In this document: piece after piece, positions 60,459 to 64,000 of the stretch
Layout: the number at the start of each line of letters is the position of its first letter
Numbering within the stretch: position 1 is the stretch's first letter
DNA from: Caulobacter segnis
Lineage (GTDB): Bacteria > Pseudomonadota > Alphaproteobacteria > Caulobacterales > Caulobacteraceae
DNA: 64,000 nucleotides
Assembly (NCBI RefSeq): GCF_003243465.1
Contig: NZ_QFQZ01000017.1
Location: forward strand, 4,127 to 68,126
Direction: 5' to 3'
Position numbers and translations under genes: made by a program
The notes under the pieces: model-generated
What the model was told of the DNA's origin: nothing
Databases searched by the model: none
Seen by the model: only the letters and a program-made list of their open reading frames with translations

Positions 60459-61151
60459 ATGACGACCACCACCCAAACGACCGACCTCGTCGCGCGCGAG
60501 CCGGCGGCGACGCACTATCCGACGCCGGCGGCCAAGTGCGCGGACCTGATCGTGCATCTGGCCGGGTTGGCCTGCGCCCTGTTGGGCGGCGGCATCCTGC
60601 TGGGCCTGGCGTTTGGTCTCGGAGACCTCAAGCAGGTGGCGGCGGTTAGTGTCTACACCGTCGGCCTGATCCTGATGCTGTCGCTCTCGACGGCCTACAA
60701 CTTCGCCAAGGCCCGCTGGCGGCCGCTGCTGCGCCGCTTCGACCACGCCGGCATCTTCGTGATGATCGCCGCCTCCTACACGCCCTTCACCACCCAGAAC
60801 CTGCACGGCTGGTGGGCGATCGGCATGACCACGGCGGTCTGGACCGTCGCTACGATCGGCGTGCTGGCCAAGCTGTTCCTGCCGGGGCTCGACAAGCGCT
60901 TCTGGGTCGGCCTGTACCTGGCCCTCGGCTGGCTGGTGCTCGTGGCGATCAAGCCGATGATCGACGGCCTGTCGTGGGTGGCCCTGCTGCTGCTGGCCAT
61001 CGGCGGCGTGGTCTATTCGACCGGCACGATCTTCTACCTGATGCGCCGCCTGAAGTTCCGGCGCGCCATCTGGCACGGCCACGTCATCGGCGGCGCGGGT
61101 CTGCACTACGCGGCCGTCCTGGTCGGCGTCGTGCTGTCCAGCGCGCGCTAG
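60459..61151 (+). CDS. Hemolysin III/YqfA-family membrane protein
   Basis: A 230-residue protein with seven membrane segments. FDHAGIFVMIAASYTPF, with Asp and the His, and the C-terminal WHGHVIGGAGLHYAAV with its His residues form the conserved metal-like site of the PAQR/HlyIII superfamily. In bacteria the role is unclear; toxin activity is not implied. It is 15 bp before the patatin gene on the same strand. Confidence 0.88.
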   Translation: MTTTTQTTDLVAREPAATHYPTPAAKCADLIVHLAGLACALLGGGILLGLAFGLGDLKQVAAVSVYTVGLILMLSLSTAYNFAKARWRPLLRRFDHAGIFVMIAASYTPFTTQNLHGWWAIGMTTAVWTVATIGVLAKLFLPGLDKRFWVGLYLALGWLVLVAIKPMIDGLSWVALLLLAIGGVVYSTGTIFYLMRRLKFRRAIWHGHVIGGAGLHYAAVLVGVVLSSAR

Positions 61152-61166
61152 AGACCGGAGGCCGGC

Positions 61167-62420
61167 GTGGACAAGGATCTTTCCGGCAAGGCCAGCCTGC
61201 AGGGCTTCTTCCGGACCGATCCGCTGCGCGGCAAGCGCCTGCCCGCGCCCGCCAGCGACCGCCATGTCGAGGCCACCGGCTTTCCGGGCGTGCGACTCAG
61301 CGTCGACCAGGCCGACGACGCCTTGCGCCAGGCCGCCGACCGCCTGGCCCCGCTGCGGTCGTTCCTGGGGCGCGACGAGTTCAACATCCTGGCGCTGTCC
61401 GGCGGCGCGGCGGGCGGGGCCTATGGCGCCGGCGTGCTGACGGGCCTGTCCAAGGCTGGCCGGCGGCCCGACTTCGCCATTGTCACGGGCGTCAGCACCG
61501 GCGCCCTGATCGCGCCGCTCGCCTTCCTGGGCTCGGCCTGGGACGAGCGCCTGACCGACGCCTATGTCGGCGGCCATGCCGCCGAACTGCTCAGCCTGCG
61601 CCGCCTGAACTCGGCGCTCGGGCCCAGCATCTTCAAGGGCGAGTCTCTGGACCGGCTGGTCGAGACCTTCGTCGACACCGAGATGGTCCAGGCCGTGGCC
61701 GCCGAGCATCTGAAGGGCCGCCGCCTGCTGATCGCGACGACCAATCTCGACAGCCAGCGCGCCGTCGTCTGGGATCTGGGCGAGATCGCCTCGCGCGGCG
61801 GCGAGGGGGCGCTGAAGCTCTTCCGCACCCTGCTGGTCGCCTCGTCCTCGGTGCCCGGCATCTTCCCGCCCAAGCTGATCGACGTCGAGGTCGACGCGCG
61901 GGCGCACCAGGAGATGCATGTCGACGGCGGCGTGGCCGCGCCGCTGTTCCTGATGCCCGACGCCCTGCTTCACTGGCGCAACCTGGGCCCCCGCTTCCGC
62001 CGCGGCCGCGTGCACGTGATCGTCAACACCGTGCTGGACCCCGCCACGCAGTCGACCGCGCCGGGCGTCGCCTCGATCATGAGCCGCAGCTTCGACACCA
62101 TGCTGCGGTTCTCGTACCGGCAGGCGCTGAGCCTGGCCGCGGGCTTCTGCACCCGTCACAACCTGCCGCTCTCGGTGGCCTCGATCCCGAACAGCTTCGA
62201 GGGCTTCAACCTGTTGAAGTTCGACACCGACATGATGCGGCGGATCTACGACGCCGGGGTTGAGCAGGCCACGGCGGGCGCGGCCTGGACCAGCGCGGTC
62301 GAGGAGCAGAGCCTGTGGCGGGGCCTGTTCAAGAAGCCGCTGGCGGCCTCTCCCGCCGTCGGCACGGGCGTGATGATCCGCGACGAACCCCTGGGCGCGG
62401 CGGCGCAGCTCGAACCCTAG
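61167..62420 (+). CDS. Patatin-like phospholipase
   Basis: A 417-residue serine-aspartate hydrolase. The oxyanion loop is ALSGGAAGGAYGAGVL, the nucleophile motif VTGVSTGAL (G-x-S-x-G) and the Asp lies in HVDGGVAAP, the DGG motif. It has no signal peptide; an N-terminal stretch of about 70 residues precedes the domain. Start is GTG 61167 with CGGAGG nearby. It probably cleaves acyl groups from membrane lipids. It may be cotranscribed with the hemolysin-III-type gene. Confidence 0.9.
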   Translation: MDKDLSGKASLQGFFRTDPLRGKRLPAPASDRHVEATGFPGVRLSVDQADDALRQAADRLAPLRSFLGRDEFNILALSGGAAGGAYGAGVLTGLSKAGRRPDFAIVTGVSTGALIAPLAFLGSAWDERLTDAYVGGHAAELLSLRRLNSALGPSIFKGESLDRLVETFVDTEMVQAVAAEHLKGRRLLIATTNLDSQRAVVWDLGEIASRGGEGALKLFRTLLVASSSVPGIFPPKLIDVEVDARAHQEMHVDGGVAAPLFLMPDALLHWRNLGPRFRRGRVHVIVNTVLDPATQSTAPGVASIMSRSFDTMLRFSYRQALSLAAGFCTRHNLPLSVASIPNSFEGFNLLKFDTDMMRRIYDAGVEQATAGAAWTSAVEEQSLWRGLFKKPLAASPAVGTGVMIRDEPLGAAAQLEP

Positions 62421-62426
62421 GGCTTC

Positions 62427-62768
62427 CTAGGCCTTCTTCAGATACCGCGCGCGCAGCTTGGCGACGTTCGGCGGGTCGGCGCGGAAGTCGGACGCCAGGC
62501 CCAGGCGCGCATTGCACGACGGGCAGCGGACGTGATCCTCGTCGGCCAGGTCGGCCGGCGGGTCGAAGCGCGTTCCGCACGGCTTGCACTTCCAGTCGCC
62601 GACCGGGGCGGGCGGCGGGGGAGGCGGCGGCGGGGCGGCCGAGGGCGTGAACACGGTGGTGCGAGCCGACGGCTTGACCATGCGCTCCAGAGGCGGCGGT
62701 CCGCCGGGGGCGGCGACCGGGCTCTTGAGGCTCAGGGTCTTGCGGCGCGGGGGCTCGCTCTCGCTCAT
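62427..62768 (-). CDS. Proline-rich zinc-ribbon protein
   Basis: A 113-residue protein with a Pro-rich centre (eight consecutive prolines) and a C-terminal zinc ribbon of two CxxC pairs: WKCKPCGTRFDPPADL and VRCPSCNARLGLASDF. A basic RKTLSLKS N-terminus precedes. It resembles putative regulatory zinc-ribbon proteins, but the role is unknown. It converges with the patatin gene. Confidence 0.72.
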   Translation of the reverse strand: MSESEPPRRKTLSLKSPVAAPGGPPPLERMVKPSARTTVFTPSAAPPPPPPPPAPVGDWKCKPCGTRFDPPADLADEDHVRCPSCNARLGLASDFRADPPNVAKLRARYLKKA

Positions 62769-62850
62769 GGTCTCGCTGGGGTCGTGGACAGGTGGGGCGC
62801 TTGCTGCATGAAAGCGGCCGGAAACACAAGCCCAATAGGCGCGAAGGCCA

Positions 62851-63813
62851 CTACCAGTTGGGCCTGAGGCTGAACGAAAGGGCCACCACGTCGTCCTTCT
62901 GCGTGGCCAGGCCCATGATGCCTTCCTTGGCCTTCATCTCGCGATGGATGTAGCCCAGCGAGGCCTGCATAGGGCCCTTGCGCCAGGCGACGCCGGCCTG
63001 GCTGTCGCCGATCAGGCGGCTGGTGGTGTCCTGGGTCAGGCCGGCGCGGTTCCAGTCGCCGTTCTGGCCGCGCAGCATGTTGAAGCCGACGGCCCGGCCG
63101 CTGGCGGCGGCGTAGATGTACCAGCGCCCGCGATCGCCAAAGGCGGTGTCGCCCTCGCGGACGCCCAGCGCGTCGGTGACCCGGTCGCCCATGTTCTTCT
63201 TCTTGCCCAGGCGCACCGTGGCGCCCGCCTCGGCCGAGCCGCCGGCGCCGCCAAAGCCCAGGCCCGCATGCGGCGTGACGTCCAGGGCGTACTTGCGGCC
63301 CTTCAGCATCACCGCCGACGGCCAGCCGCGGGTCACGGTCACGTCGACCTCGCGCAGGTCGTAGGCTTCCGGGCGCGAGAGGGTCAGGGGCGCGTAGGCG
63401 GCGGTGGGCGCGGCCCCGGCCATCGAGACCCGGACGGAGTCGATGGGGCCGCCGGGCTGGGCCTGATGGCTGAACGCGTTCGAGCGCCAGCTGACCGGGC
63501 CCACGCCCTGGTAATAGCGGTCGGTGTCCAGAAGGCGGACCTCGCCGCCGGCGGCGGTCGGCGGCAGGGCGAAGCCGCCCTCCAGCGCCAGCTCGATCGC
63601 GTCGCTGTCATAGGCGATGAAGCCGGCGGCGGGATCCAGGGGGCGCAGGCTCTCGGGCTTGATGTTCAGCACGGGCTTGGCGGCGGCGGGGGCGAGCTTG
63701 GCGGGCGGCGCCGCGACGGCCTTCGGGGCCGCGCAGGCGGTCCTGGCATGCGCCAGTCCCACGGCCAGAACGGCCGTTAGACACAGGACGGTTCGCTCCC
63801 CAGCGGTCCGCAT
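62851..63813 (-). CDS. LpxR-like (DUF2219) outer membrane protein
   Basis: A 320-residue secreted protein; signal peptide ends ACA-AP, then an Ala/Pro-rich stretch. The barrel-like second half has VTPHAGLGFGGAGGSAEAGATVRLG, WYIYAAASGRAVGFNMLRGQ, LIGDSQAGVAWRKGPMQASLGYIHREM and ends FSLRPNW. These match the lipid A deacylase LpxR/DUF2219 family. Catalytic Asn/Asp/Glu residues of the Salmonella enzyme cannot be assigned by eye, so enzyme activity is open. Confidence 0.72.
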   Translation of the reverse strand: MRTAGERTVLCLTAVLAVGLAHARTACAAPKAVAAPPAKLAPAAAKPVLNIKPESLRPLDPAAGFIAYDSDAIELALEGGFALPPTAAGGEVRLLDTDRYYQGVGPVSWRSNAFSHQAQPGGPIDSVRVSMAGAAPTAAYAPLTLSRPEAYDLREVDVTVTRGWPSAVMLKGRKYALDVTPHAGLGFGGAGGSAEAGATVRLGKKKNMGDRVTDALGVREGDTAFGDRGRWYIYAAASGRAVGFNMLRGQNGDWNRAGLTQDTTSRLIGDSQAGVAWRKGPMQASLGYIHREMKAKEGIMGLATQKDDVVALSFSLRPNW

Positions 63814-63937
63814 CCCGGATTCCCCAATCCTAACGGAAGCCCAGCCTACGCGCTTCCTGCCGTCTGTCCACCGTGACGAAAGCGCACGTGGTGAACCGCC
63901 GGGAGGCGGTCAGGTTCCGTCCAGCCCGCAAACGAAA

Positions 63938-63967
63938 ACGGCGGCGCGATCCCCATCGCGCCGCCGT
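63938..63967 (-). terminator. Terminator for a gene beyond the right edge
   Basis: A 13-bp perfect stem (63938-63950 with 63955-63967) with a four-base loop. On the minus strand it is followed by TTTCGTTTG. It should end a leftward gene that lies mostly right of the window; a stop codon TGA on the minus strand at 63995-63993 may be that gene's end. Confidence 0.75.
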
Positions 63968-64000
63968 CCCGATATCAGGTGTTTGTGACGCCTCACTGGC

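Overview
The window is high-GC chromosomal DNA from an alphaproteobacterium, most likely Caulobacter. The reasons are the four large TonB-dependent receptors, an OmpA2-like porin with a proline linker, a SapC-family protein, alphaproteobacterial hisS-hisZ-hisG, GTTC-N7-GTTC as the recognisable LexA box, and strong GC3 bias in nearly every gene. I see no tRNA, rRNA, CRISPR array, prophage or transposase.

Layout. 0-4 kb: start of leuC behind a promoter and terminator-like hairpins, a LysR regulator with a divergent tiny ORF, then trmD-rplS and a 2-oxoglutarate oxygenase. 4-11.5 kb: OmpA-like lipoprotein, desaturase, a kefG-kefB-like pair, the two subunits of a 3-oxoacid CoA-transferase, and a GT39 glycosyltransferase. 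11.7-18.5 kb: an Oar-type receptor, then the agmatine-to-putrescine pair aguA-aguB with a GNAT gene, and a PhoN-like phosphatase. 18.6-30.5 kb: a ZnuD-like receptor behind a Zur-type palindrome, SapC, a hot-dog protein, a ScsB/DsbD-like thiol reductant carrier, DUF1353 lipoprotein, redoxin, pgi with a secreted hydrolase, and a third receptor. 30.6-34.7 kb is the accessory region, described below. 34.8-38.4 kb: hisS-hisZ-hisG. 38.4-43 kb: an intergenic region with a probable small RNA, a sulfotransferase and a fourth receptor. 43-50.8 kb: an EmrB-EmrA-NodT efflux operon, a BlaI/BlaR1-TonB pair with a near-ideal operator, and an AraC regulator next to a membrane protein. 50.9-64 kb: M13 peptidase, MaoC-like protein, two further CPA2 antiporters around a small XRE regulator, ompA2, TauE/SafE, hemolysin III, patatin, a zinc-ribbon protein and an LpxR-like outer membrane protein.

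The most unusual stretch is 31.1-34.6 kb. It holds a chain of perfect hairpins, three copies of a REP-like inverted repeat, a DoxX-like gene and a DUF559 nuclease gene whose 3' ends are both written by that repeat, a canonical LexA box that would make the nuclease SOS-inducible and leaderless, a 140-bp inverted-repeat element, and a low-GC two-gene operon coding for a methyltransferase-like protein and an ALKBH2-type AlkB demethylase. This looks like an acquired nucleic-acid modification/repair cassette in a repeat-rich accessory site and is my best candidate for an undescribed system. The second candidate is the 38.42-38.75 kb intergenic region, where two near-identical 19-20 bp palindromes bracket a small-RNA-like series of hairpins ending in a terminator.
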